Shown in pieces: positions 1 to 34,000 of a stretch of 64,000 nucleotides of DNA (positions within the stretch are counted from its first letter, which is position 1; the number at the start of each line of letters is the position of its first letter). A program made the position numbers and the translations under genes. The DNA is from Pterobdella sp. o SKG-2022 (Eukaryota > Annelida > Clitellata > Hirudinida > Piscicolidae): NCBI GenBank assembly GCA_964035795.1, contig OZ038327.1, positions 6,857,007-6,921,006 of the forward strand, written 5' to 3'. The notes under the pieces were generated by a model. The model was not told the DNA's origin and searched no databases. It saw only the letters and a program-made list of their open reading frames with translations.

Positions 1-2160
1 TGACAGATTGGTCTTGGTGAAGATAGATAATGTTAATTACATATCAACTTACTTCCCGGTACAAGGGTCAGAAGGTTACGAGCAGACTCTCTAAAAGATA
101 CGCAACACCTTAGAAACAATCATCCACGGCCAAGTGAAGAACGGAGTGGTTATCATTGGTGGAAATTTCAACGCGCAAATTGGTACAGGGAATGAGAACA
201 ATGGAAACCAGGGCATGTCTACCACCAATCGACAGGGTCGGAAACTCCTAGACTGGTTTGCAGAGAACGATCTATGTTGGGTGAATTCTTTCTATACTCA
301 CTCCGGAAAAGGAACGTGGAAACATCCAGGTTCGGAACAGTGGTATGAACTGGACGGTTTCGTCACGCGCACCAACCACCGTCACAGAGTGTTCAAAAAA
401 GTACAGGCTGGCAAACCCCAAGGGTTATCCGACCACAACCCTAAGTTAGCGTAACTAAATGAGGGTTTTAAAAAGAGGTGAGAAAAGAAAGCAAAATACA
501 TCAGAAAGACGCGGAGAAGATTGAACATTGCCTGGAAAGAACTGTGAAACAAGAACAAGAGTCCGTAACAGCAAAAACGGCTGTACGAATTGAATCAGTT
601 TATGAAGAACGAACAGGCACTAAGACACGCTCAAGATGGTTGAAGCAGTAAACAAGTGTGTGAGACCGCAGAATAAAAAATTAGGAGAGGCGAATACCGA
701 GCTCACAGCAATGCTGAAATCGAACTCACTTTAAAAGAAATGCGGGATGGACGAGGGTATGCGCTTGAGACATCAAACTCGCAACACCAGCAATTAAGAG
801 CAAGCTATATGAGGTAATAAAGGGTATGTATGAACACCGCGCATGGAAATGGGAAGAAGCGATGAGGTCTGGCCACACACCTTCTATTCAAGAAAGGTGA
901 CAGATGAGACAAAAATAACTACCGGAGTATTTGCCTCTTACCTTTCACGAGCAGAGTACTGGCAAAAATAATAGCAAAGAGACTTCGGGACTGGGCTTAG
1001 AAGCTGGGAGTATTGGATGAGAATCAAGCAGGATTTCGACAGAATCGATCAACAGCTGACGCGACACAGATCTTTATACAAATTAAAGCTCCAGACTTGT
1101 GTGGGTGACCGCATGAGCGAGACTGAAACCAAGATAGTCCTACTGGATCTAAGGAAAACGTACCCAAGAGTCAATAAACCCATACTGTGGAGGTTGCTAA
1201 AACAATAAAACATGCCTGACTTTTTTATCAACAAACTGAAGGATCTTCACGAGTTTACTGCATTCAAGGTGAAAGGCAGCACATCAGATAGCAGCACCTT
1301 CTACCTCCAGAAAGGCCTTCGTGAAGGTTGAGCATCCTCACCGATACTTTTCAATATCTATCACCAAGCACCAATCAAGACATACCAATAGAAGAAAGAG
1401 GAAGCGGCGAAGTTGAGATGCCAAAAGAATAGGCCATGTTTTGCATCTACCTGACGACAGATTGGTAAAGAGAATGGTACTAGGTTGGAATACCGAACTG
1501 GAGGGTCTCACAAAAGCAAGGAGAAGTCAACAGGCGACAATCAGCTACTGGCGCAAACTCCTAACTGATGCAGCAATCCCGCATGAGAACTTACAAAAAA
1601 TAGTCACAGATCGCAAAAGATGGAACTCCGAGGTCAACAATCGAAGAAAGTGTCTGAAAATGTACGAATGTCAGCAAGGACACCAGAATAGTGAAAATCG
1701 ACGTCTACCCGGCAGAGAAACACTACACGTGTCTGTGTCACATTCAACCACTGAATTACATGTGAAGCAGAAGGGTGTGGTTAAACTTGCAAAAACAAAG
1801 CAGGTCTGGCGGCACATAAGAAAAGAATGCACAGGATGATGCAAACGCCAATTGAAATAACCTGTGCACACTGTCGAAGAATCTTTAACCAAGAAGCGAC
1901 TTGGAACAACCATCAAAAAACGTGTAAGGGAGGAGATGTGAATGGCAAGAGGTTCAAATGTGGAGTCTGTGGGCTCTGGAGAAATAAGGCAAAGCGAGCT
2001 AGACACATGAGAACACATAACAATACACCAGTACACCAAAACACACCTACACCAGCAAGAACATACAGAAACAAAACAAAGCAATGCCAAAACTGTCAAC
2101 GTATACTGTCAGCCACGAACATGGCTAGACATATGCGGACATGCCAATAACCTCCCTAAG
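1..2160 (+). mobile_element. Degenerate non-LTR retrotransposon (LINE): AP endonuclease, RT remnants, zinc-finger tail
   Basis: An APE-type endonuclease piece lies at 134-454, with GGNFNAQIG (the usual GDFNA motif, D changed to G) and a C-terminal SDHN. Reverse-transcriptase remnants follow in shifting frames: QAGFRQNRS near 1025-1055 and VLLDLRKTYPRVNKPILW near 1135-1195. The reading ends at 1770-2150 in a cysteine/histidine tail with finger pairs CAHC..H..C, CGVC..H..H and CQNC..H..C, then a stop. Many stops and frameshifts make it inactive. The 3' end runs into GAC/GAT microsatellite at 2206-2260. It sits antisense, inside or beyond the last visible intron of the ODAD4-like gene. A second copy of its 3' half is at 40400-41340. 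The 5' end may lie outside the window. Confidence 0.85.
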
Positions 2161-2220
2161 TCAGGTCTCTCATGCTTCTTAATGATGCAATAAAAGAGAA
2201 GACAAGACGATGACGACGAC

Positions 2221-2261
<41 letters not shown>

Positions 2262-2266
2262 CTCAC

Positions 2267-20948
<18,682 letters not shown>

Positions 20949-20949
20949 C

Positions 20950-22860
20950 TGTGTGTTGTTAAACTTTCACCTCTACAACATCATTACATCTATCTGCTCT
21001 TATTTTTCTGTTCAAAAACGATGAAATGATTGGAGGGAATCAATTTTGTGAGTCAGACCTTCAGAATGTCAAAAAAGGTGCCCTCTCTAATATAGGCAGA
21101 GGTTGTTCAAGAAAAGAGCCAATCATATAAGATTCGGAATATATTTATCAAAATAACACAAGTATAAATTTTGATAAGTTGAATTCCTCCATAAGAAGTC
21201 GCTATTTTTTGCTTTCTTTGAACCTCTTACTACCCATGCAAGTTCTGCAACATTGATAAGGACTAAAGCCATTTTTCTTTCGTGTCCCATCTTGCTCGAT
21301 TGATTGCTTTCGTCACATTTCTTGGTGCTCTCAAAACACAGAAAGTGCAGTGGTTTCAGCGTGTGACGATGCAAGATGCCATTTCAAATTTCATTTTGTT
21401 CAAAAGTGGTTTGAAGGCTTTTTGATGCGTCATTATCAAATAAGTAAGTTGACCATTTGTTTGCCCCTATCTGGAGTTTCGGTTGCGCAATGGATTGGTT
21501 TCACAGGCAGCTACTCCATGTGCACTAAATTATTCTCATTAAGAACCTTACTATTATTATCATTTACAGATCAATTGGGTTGGTGAGGTCACGTGTAATA
21601 TTGTTGCGTTGAATTCGAGCCTCTAGAACATGGCGGTCTTAAAACATTCCTACTCTTGCCTCTACCATTGTGATTAAGCTACATCTTTACAAACATAGTG
21701 TCTCACTCTCTCTAGCGAGTAAAGTTTTTTTTGTATATCTGTCAGGTTTGCGTTGAGGTCGTATAGACTTTTAAAGAATATATAAACTATTTTTGCAATT
21801 TAACTTCAATTTTTTCATCGGTTTGCTCCAAGATAATGTTGTATGAAAAAACAAAGCACTATATAATTAATGATGTGCATATATAAACAATAAAAAATTA
21901 TGGAACAAATTCAATAAGTTCCATCAAAATACAGGAACTTCACGCTCACATTAAAAACAATTAGCTTTAGACACGAGCCTATAGTTGATGAACCAATCAT
22001 AGGACTTCAAAAAAATTTTGAAAGTACTGAAATAATTATTTTTTACATTCTTATCTGAATAAAACTATTTTTTTTGTTATTTGAAAAAAAAATATCTATT
22101 TCACTTCAAAGATCACTATATTTAAGAAAATTTTAAGATCATTCTGATACATTAAAGAAGTTTTATGAAAAAAAAACTAACATTTATCAACTAACAAAGC
22201 TTTTTGTACAATCCGTGAATATTTAAACATTATGATACATGAATATTTTCAAGAGAAAAAAAACTAACATTTTTCAACTAACAAAGCCTATGATTGGTCT
22301 AACTTAAAACTGAGACACAAATGCTTTGCCGCTTGGAACTTCTTTACATCAAAATGAGTTCGAGCAGTTTTATCAACCAAATTGTCGAAGAAATCGTTGA
22401 AAAACTCGAAACAAACGGATGGATAAATGTGTAAATCAACATTGAAAGTTATAATTGAGCTAAGATATTTTTTCCATTGAAAGTCAAAAGTGAAAAGTAC
22501 TTAAACTGGTCGATGACAAATGCTCTGGCATTTTCTTTCGCCTCCTTGTCTTCTTCTCCTTCTCGCAACAAAAAGGCTATTGGAGGCATATGCGATATTT
22601 TCGACGACAACTTACAATTGTTTTGTTTAGTTGAATAATTTAATTTTTGTTTTCAGCAGTAGTGAAAAACTCTTTTTAATCGAAATGTAGTTTTAAATAT
22701 TTAACTGCCATTTTTAAACTTTTTTTTAAAAAAAAAATATTTTAAAATAGTGTTTTGAAAAATTAACACAAAAATTTGTGTTTACAATAATTTCTCTGAT
22801 GAAAGTTTTTAAAAAATCTACAAAACAATATTTTTACTTTTAACCACCGAATTAAACTAA
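20950..22860. other. Intergenic AT-rich interval
   Basis: This should hold the 5' exon(s) and promoter of the ODAD4-like gene, but none could be set with confidence. A 25-bp sequence (AAAAACTAACATTTATCAAC and on) occurs twice, at about 22170 and 22257. Two short conserved-looking frames lie at 22354-22434 (plus) and 22589-22507 (minus); see findings. No RNA gene seen. Confidence 0.5.
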
Positions 22861-22861
22861 G

Positions 22862-25737
<2,876 letters not shown>

Positions 25738-26109
25738 GTAAGTACCCATGGTTTTTTTGGATCATCACCCTCATTATCGTCATCATCTTCATTCTCATTT
25801 ATCCTCTACGAAGCCACGCGTGATCAAAGTGGCTTGAGAACTTTACATTGAAATTGTTGATAATATGAAGCTCTGCAATGCATTCATGACTGCCACATAA
25901 TCACTCGTGACGTCATCACAGCTGATGCATCAGAGAAGTTCGAGGGTGTGAAGGAGGGGGTGATAAAAGCAATTTTGAAGAAGAAGATTAATAATTTAAA
26001 AAGAGAATGATGAATGATAATAATGGATAGAATAATGCAATGTTTGTAATTTACAAGTGATATTCAAGCCAGTGAGTTTCGAGGCGAAAATAATAAGACA
26101 AAAAGAGTT

Positions 26110-26455
26110 AGGAGTAATAATAATAAAAATAATAACCAGGCATAATAATAATAATTTTGGATAATAATAATAATAAACATGAATAATAATAATCATAGAT
26201 AATAATAACCCTGGATAATAATAATAATAACCATGAATGATAATAATAATAATAACCATGGATGATAATAATAATAATAATAACCATGGATGATAATAAT
26301 AATAATAATAACCATAGATAATAATAATAATAAACATGAATAGTAATAATAATAATAATACTCATAGATAATAATAATAACCCTGGATAACACTAATAAT
26401 AACCATGGATGATAATAATAATAACCATGGATAATAATAGTAATAATAAATGATG
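26110..26455. repeat. AAT-rich compound repeat with AACCATGGATGAT blocks
   Basis: AATAATAAT runs alternate with ACCATGGATGAT or ACCCTGGAT blocks every 20-30 bp, giving a minisatellite of mixed unit length. Confidence 0.88.
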
Positions 26456-26499
26456 ACAACGACGTAGATTTGGCATGACAAACAATGCTCAAGTCCTTA

Positions 26500-29165
26500 T
26501 AAGGAAGCTAGTATGACGTCATCATTGATGATTGCGTCAATATCAACAATGTTTGCTTTGAGGGAAGGATTGGATGTTATGTTGGGATATTATTTTAATA
26601 TAATTATGTTTTAACATAATATTATCTTGAATAATTATTTAAAACCAATAATAATTTTGGAATTTTGTAATAGTATAAAAAATGCTTGATATAAAAAAAT
26701 GACGTTTATGGATGTTTCTATGGTCATTTCAACCATGCACCTTATTTATGCTACATCTTATTTGACTATTAATATCATGAGTCTCCTTTACTAGTCCCAT
26801 CCACCTTTTCTTCTTCTCACCACCCTTTTCTGGGTTGAATAACCCACCCTCACCTCCACCATTCAACCCACCCTCACCACCACTATTTTTCAAACACCCT
26901 CACCTCCATTGTTCTCCTTGTCTTAATGGCCGCATTTTATTTAGTTTTTGCACCATGACGTCATCATTATCTATTTCCTGTTTGCTTCTAATTGTTTTAC
27001 AACCATAAATGACAAAGATGATTGTGCATTTAATTTGCACATAACGTCATCGAGGCGTGCATTGGTATCTCACCATTTACGCCATCACCACTGCTTCTAT
27101 TATCTTTATAATATTCAACTGTTTGTTTCATGCCCCCTCTTCAATATTGCCTGCTTTTGACAAATACCTCGATCCACGTTGCCATGTTTAATTTGCCCAT
27201 GTTGTGTGCATACCAAAGTTCACTTTTACACCAACTTAAGTTCAATTTTACATTTACCAGTTTGCTTTTACACGAATTATGTTAACTTTCACACTCAATT
27301 CAAGTCTCATGTGTCAGTCTACTCACTGTACCATGTGTCAGTCTACTCATTGTACCATGTGTAAGTTTACTCACTGTACCATGTGTCTGTATGTGCTTTT
27401 GGCCATATTTTTCAAGTCGTTGACTTCGATCACCTTGAGGTTGTCCATAAACTTCGATTGAAGTGTATTTTTTGAAGCGAAAAAGCCTTGATGGGACCCT
27501 GCGATGATGTATGTGCAGTTTGTTTTTGGTGTTTATTTATAGAGGTTTCATGTTTCTTTTGATTTCAATCCTTTTTCATAGCTATAATCTTATGAGACAA
27601 TTTAGAGAAATGTTATGTTTCAAAAAAGAAATTGTTGAATAGTGAAGTTGATGATAAATTATGTGAATCAAATACTTGATGTTCAATTCAAGATGGCGAC
27701 CATGTGAATTAAATCCACATCTGTTATCACAACTTATCAAATAATTAAATTAGTTATTCTTTGGCAACAATAAAACATACGTTGCATATTGCTCCTATCT
27801 TATAAAGCAAGCGATTGTGCAGGGTTGAGGTGCCAACTTACCACTCTGTCTTTATTCATTCTTTCTATTTTTCTTATTAATATTCATTATTTTTATTATT
27901 CCTATTATTATTCTTTGTTTTTATTATTTCTTCTTTTTTATTCGTATGTGCACAAGTCATTTTCGACATAATTTTCCAGCGACACTTTTGTGAATAAAAG
28001 TTTTATGCACCCTCTGTCGAATGGCCACTTCATTCACAAGTGTTAGTTATCCTCTGATGACAACTATTCAATCGATAAGCGGTGTTTGAAGGAACATAAA
28101 TATATATTTATTGTTGGAAAGATGCTTCAAAAAGACAAGAGTACATTATTGCAGTGAGGAGTAAATAAGATACGAAATTCCGTCTCAAGTGGCGCTAATG
28201 CATCCACACGGATGCCACTTAGATGCTCCATCATACAGTTGAATTGACGGCGGATGAAAGCATCAAACACCTGATGAGGTTGCCCAGAGGGGTACAACAT
28301 TGATCAGATGATGAGAGATGGTGGCAGTTAGGTAGATGCAAACATACAAATAGATAGAAAACCAATTTTCATAACTGAACAGGTAGATAAAATCAGATAG
28401 AGAAATGGAAAAGTAGGCATCAAGGTGCCAAATGATCATCTTGATTCCTCACCAATGAGGTCAAATGACCAAGTGCATGAATCTATGGTAACGTCATCAA
28501 CTATAAACAATGACATGGCAAAAAAATATTCAAATTCATAACGTCATAAGGCATAACATTATATATGCATGGAAACTCATATAAATAGATTAAAAGGAGT
28601 TCATTGTTGAAATAATACTGAATGAAGTTTGTGGCACCAAGGCCACAAGCAATGAAGAACATTTCAAGTTATTAGTACAGGGTTTTTCATGATGTCAGTG
28701 ATGGGATGACGTCATAAGATGAAAAGCGGGTGTGAAACATTGCCTTTGAAGATATGCATGGTCTGTTGGAATAATGACAAGGGCCATGTGGCAAAAGCAG
28801 CAAGACGGTGCAAAGAGCACTTGGGTGCAATATATATTGGAGAAGTTAATATTGAACTATGTAAAAATGTTCTCAAAATATATTGGAGTATTCTATATGG
28901 AATCTTAACAATATGATATGTCAAAATAATCTCATTAACTCTTGGTCATTAGTTGGATCCAGGAGGCTATATCTAAATAACCAATGATGTCATGATGTTG
29001 AAACATGTTGTGGTGAAGATGACAAATACAAAGTTTATGTAAAATGTACGTAAATATACCAAAAACAACAATATCACACAGAAAAGATGAAGAGCAGGAT
29101 GACTGACTTGCGGCTGATATGATGTGAAAATAATAAAAGTTGAAAAAATAATGGAAAAAAAATGT
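26500..29165. other. Interval without recognised gene
   Basis: No family is recognisable here. 27308-27390 holds a 24-bp tandem repeat (ATGTGTCAGTCTACTCACTG and on) of about 3.5 copies. A plus-strand frame at 28719-28916 (GCETLPLKICMVCWNNDKGH) is short and unsupported. Confidence 0.5.
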
Positions 29166-29172
29166 CAAAGAA

Positions 29173-29489
29173 TTATTCCTTCTTATCTTTCTTGCTCAGT
29201 ATTGGAGGGAGTGGCACTGATGGAAGAGGTACCTGTGAGTGTGGATGTGATGACATATGTGATGACATATGAAGATGTGTTGATGACATGACATCACCTT
29301 GTTGACTATTTTCTTGGTAGTATCAGCAAGAGCCCCTCCAGCATCAATGCCCTTTTCAGCCACCCACTTAACTCCACCCACACCCATGCCGACTGCCCCA
29401 GTCACTACTCCAGCAGTAGTTGACACCAAACCACTTGAGATCCTCCATAAATACCCACCTTCTGTTCCTGGATCAGTAGGGGAATCCAT
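29173..29489 (-). CDS. TMEM263: TMEM263-like small membrane protein (83 residues)
   Basis: Two minus-strand coding exons: 29489-29298 (64 codons from ATG, MDSPTDPGTEGGYLWRISSG) and 29232-29173 (VPLPSVPLPP, then SKKDKKE and stop), joined in phase 0 by a 65-nt intron. The glycine/valine-rich middle (VSTTAGVVTGAVGMGVGGV then KWVAEKG) resembles the paired glycine-rich membrane segments of TMEM263. The exon junction IVNK-VPL followed by a KKDK tail is the family C-terminus. It is shorter than vertebrate TMEM263 (about 116 residues), mainly in the N-terminus and second hydrophobic part. A good acceptor (CACAGCAG) lies just before the ATG, so a 5' untranslated exon upstream is likely. Function of the family is poorly known; it is linked to skeletal growth in vertebrates. 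Confidence 0.72.
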
Positions 29490-30510
29490 AGCTGCTGTGA
29501 TTAATACATTGTGATGTAGTTGTGTTGTTCTCATGCTCTAATGTTATCAATGCTTGGTAAGTTATAAGCATGAACTTGCACAGATGGAAATCAATTGGTG
29601 TTCAAATGAAATTTATCATGTTTAAAAAATTTTCTTACTTTCGTTAAATTGAGAATTCTCGTTGTTTCTGCTAGAAATGTACTTTGACTGGAATATTGAT
29701 TCGTAAAAATTCATTTTGACTTATTCGTTTTTTTTATTTTATATATTTATTTAAAGTCTTATAAGTTTTCGACTTTGGTGTTAACAAAACGCATTGTCTG
29801 AACAATGTTTCAAATATGTTGACATGACGTACAAATCAAACAAAAATCAAAATTAATTTCTAAAATCAATGGAAATTTTAGGACTCACATTCTTTTGTAA
29901 ATTTCTTTTTTGTTCGATCATAAACGCAACTTTTTTAAAACTTAATTTAATGATTATAAATGATTTTGATGTCTGCAATAGAACTGGTTCACGTCTTGGT
30001 GGGTTGACGTGGCTGGAGTGATGTTGCAACAATGGAAAAGACTTACGATTTGCTGTTATAAACAAAATTTGATAAAAAAATATATCAGTTTAAAGCTTAT
30101 TCGACTAATGATATTCGGTATGTTAATTTAAAAGTAATTTTGTTAAAGAACTTTGCTGAAAAAAGTTTTACAAAGTACAGAAACATCTGCGATTAAAAAA
30201 TCAACAATAAGACTACTAAATTGAATTCCACAATTTTGAATTCCATTTTGAAGATTTTTAAAATACCAAAAAACTTTTTATTACAATTTTCTTTTAATTT
30301 TAAATTATGTAAATTTTATTGAATTTTTTTAGATTTTAGTTTTTTTTAGAAGATATAGACGAAGCTTAATATAGCTAATGGAACCTAAAATGTATCAAAA
30401 AATATTTTTCATAAAAAAAATTCAAAGTTTATTAATATTCCAAATTAATTAAAATTTTACCAAATTTTTCCAAATATTAGACTGGATTTTTATCGACCAG
30501 TTATTTTCGA

Positions 30511-30556
30511 CCAATCAGAAGATGAGAGTGACGTCACAGCCAGTGGTTGTATATAA
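30511..30556 (+). promoter_or_regulatory. CCAAT box, full CRE and TATA box ahead of the 1601-residue gene
   Basis: CCAATCAG at 30511-30518, the palindromic cAMP-response element TGACGTCA at 30529-30536, and TATATAA at 30550-30556, in canonical order and spacing. A start site near 30580 would give a 5' UTR of about 500 nt. That UTR contains a 29-codon upstream frame at 30596-30685 (MAIGDIGSRLSM..). Confidence 0.6.
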
Positions 30557-31080
30557 TGCAGAAAAACAAGCAAATTTAGCTTAAAAAAATTCAATATGGC
30601 GATCGGCGATATCGGTAGTCGTTTAAGTATGATTCCAATTTATTTCCTTCGATTGATTATAGTATTTAGTATCATCGAGAATTGAAAATTGTATATGTTT
30701 GACTGAGAGCGTTGCTCTGATAGTTTATAGTCGAGTTTAGTTGTTTTGTTCAAATGTTTACATGCGATTAAACTTACATCGCTTTTAATCGCACCTACTG
30801 CAGATAAATAAGTTTCCAAACCTTATATTTTAACCAATTTTAATCAAGTTTGTGTTTAATTATTTTGACGCCATCTTTACGGATACTTAATCACTGACTT
30901 AATTGAACTACGGATCATAGACTTATTGTTATCATTTGTTGTTTGAGTAATTTTCCAACTTCATCAATTCTGGTTCAATCAAATATCAAGCTTCAGGATG
31001 TTGATTCAAGTGTAGATTTGATTTCAAGATTTCAGATCATTCGCGTCAAATCAGCACCAATCACGATCATTTAAAGATAA

Positions 31081-34000
31081 ATGTCTATGATTGAAGTTAC
31101 AAAAACGTCAGACGACTCTTTTTCAAAAAGAAACTCGCCTGCTTTTGGGATGGAATTGTCTCCTCTTAGTAACAACACACAGCCTTCACCCAAAGATAGC
31201 GGAGTAGATGTAAGTTCTCCATCTCACAGAGATGAAGACGCTATGTTTGGAAGCCCTGCAATTCCATCAGCTTCTAGTGTTAACACTTCTAGCATTGTTT
31301 CATCAAATGTTTCATCTGCAAAAAATATGTTGACTACAGCAAAGTGTGTGGCATCATCTGGAGTATCTTTGGTCCATAATAGTATAATTTCAAGTTCTGT
31401 TGTAACAACTAGCACTCCTCTCACTAAAACCACAGTGGCATCAACGACTAAATCTAAGTTTTATAGTCATAAACGCAAGATTAATAAAAATGAAATACAA
31501 GCAAAAGAATTTAGGAAAATGATTGTTCTGGATGATAAAGAAAAAAAGCAACTAGCTTCAAAAAAACTAAACAATGTTACTAAAAAGATGACATCTGTTA
31601 TGAATAACAAAAAAATGAACCTAGATAAGAAAGTGGAAGAAACATCGACAAAAGACTCTGAAGAATCTAACATAAAAGTGAAAAAGAAAAAAGGAAGTGA
31701 ACCTGAGAAATATTCAATAAATGCAGTGGAAGAGAGGAAGTTGGGTATTGTCATCAGAATGTCCAAAAGCAAGCCCATCACAAATGGAGACATAAAGTGC
31801 AATAGAAAGGACAGCACCACAAAAGCTGACTCCAGGGTTGTGGCACATACCACTTCTGCTAATGTAGCTCTAACCAATGTCAATGTTCTCAATGTTGAAG
31901 CTCCTAATAACACTGCATATGAGGGTGCTTTAAAGGTTTTAAGAAAGAGGAAAACAACAATGAGCAAAAAAGATGCTCCAGTGAAGAAAATAACAAGAAA
32001 GAACAAACATCCCTTTGTTAAATCCAATGAGGCAAGCACCACATTGTGTGGTCACCCATCTCCATCATTCCCTTTATTAACATCACAAAACAACGTTTAT
32101 AATACATGTGGTGCATCCCCCAAGATGCCACAACTCAATATAGAAACATCAAATATTTCATCCTTCTTTCACCAGCCTCCAATTAACTCAAACCCATGTG
32201 CTTCACCCCTTTTCTTATTTTCAGGTGCTAACTCTATGGATGTTTTACCCAACATCATACTGCCCACAAAACTCACTTGTAAGATAGGAAATAAAGTGAT
32301 TACAAAGCTCCTATCATCATCTTCTATGCCATCCTCTGATTCACCATGCAACCTCTCAACTTCACCATATAATTCAATTCCTACTCCACACTCACCATCT
32401 TTTTGTTCTCTCACCATGCCACCTTTTTCATCTAATTTTTCTGCACACCAATCTTTTAAAACTCCATCTTCATTTCACCAATTTTCTACCACAACTACTC
32501 CGATTATTCATTCATCCAGTGTATCTCACACTAATCCACTTTCAGAAGCACCACCTTATAATAGTACTTTTTCTCAGCTTTCATTCAAGCAACAAAACTA
32601 CACTAATCCTTTCCCAACAATTTATGGCAGCATTACAACACAAAACAACAATACATCTGTTTGCAACATTGTTGAAAAGAAAAAAATTAAAAAGAAAAAA
32701 GTGAAAACATTTATGAAAGTTGAAACAATGTCGCCACTGAAAATCAAGTTGTTTAAGAACAGCCAGCAACAAGCATTGGCTGATGTAACGATGACAGAAA
32801 CAACACCTGATGTAGTAGCCGCAGAAGCCAGTCTCACAATGTCCCAATCCATCTTCACCACTTCCTCTTCAATCATTTCACACCACATCTTCATCACCAC
32901 ATCAACAACCACAGTCATCACCCCTTTTTCAACAACCCCATCCACTCTTACATGCCAACTTACTCCACCAACATCTATCTCCTCCCTTAAACATCAAATC
33001 AACTGTGACTCTAAAAAAGTTAAAAACAAAAGGGTGGTGCATAAAAGGCACAAGATGACCAAAGAAAAGAGAGTTGTTATGCCTGATGGACAAACTAAAA
33101 AACTCAAGCTAGTGTTACCTTCTCAGTTCTTGAACTCACAACCACTCCATCTTGACCATTCACAACCCCCCAAACAACAAACACTCCACCGCACACTTGC
33201 TACGTGCCAGCTGAAAGGTGATTCTATAATTTCAAGCCTAAATTAAATGATTTCAATTTATAATGAATGACACAAGAGTAAATGTTTTAATCTCAGGTGA
33301 TGTGGTGAAGGATCTTTGCAGTCCACCCAGTCACTTTCAAGCCACACAACAACACTACAATGAGGAGCAGCAAAAACTACTATTCCAACAACAACAACAT
33401 TACAACTACATCCAACAACAAAAACTCCAAGCAAAACAACAGAATGATAAAGCTACTGACAGCATAAAACCCAATGTTGCCATTACTACTCTCAATGAAA
33501 ACCAATGCAGTAATGACCAAACCCACAAGCAGAACAGTCATCAGACTAACTACCACAGCAATCAAAATGGTGCATATGATAATGCAAAGTGCAATTCAAT
33601 ATCATCACCTTCGAAACCTCTCATGTATTCACAACCTGTGTGCCTCACTAGTTGCAACAAACAGGATCACCTCAATAACACTCCTCATGATACTAACAAC
33701 AATATTAATAACACTTATAATAACAATAATAAAACAAATAACAACAATAATAGAGGGTGGATAAACTTCAGCATAGAGAGCATATGTTCAAATGAAAAGT
33801 TTCCTATCAGAAGCAACATTTTGGCACCCTTCAACAACAACAATGCTTTACTCCTCGAAGAGGTGCACCACACCTACATCAATGCTGCCCATGATGATAA
33901 GATGGTGGGTGAGGTTGGTGACAAGATGGCGGGTGAGGTTGGTGACAAGTTGGTGGCTGAGGTTGGTGACAAGATGGCGGGTAAGAATGGCGACGAGATC

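Noticed and set aside
21123..21586. Frames on both strands near 21123-21586 (83 and 78 codons)
   Set aside because: The minus frame (MGHERKMALVLINVAELAWV) is suggestive, but I could not tie it to a family, nor to the missing ODAD4 first exon.
33263..33300. Separate second gene starting at ATG 33263
   Set aside because: The 79-nt intron joins the two frames in phase, and the first 11 codons after 33263 would be intronic.
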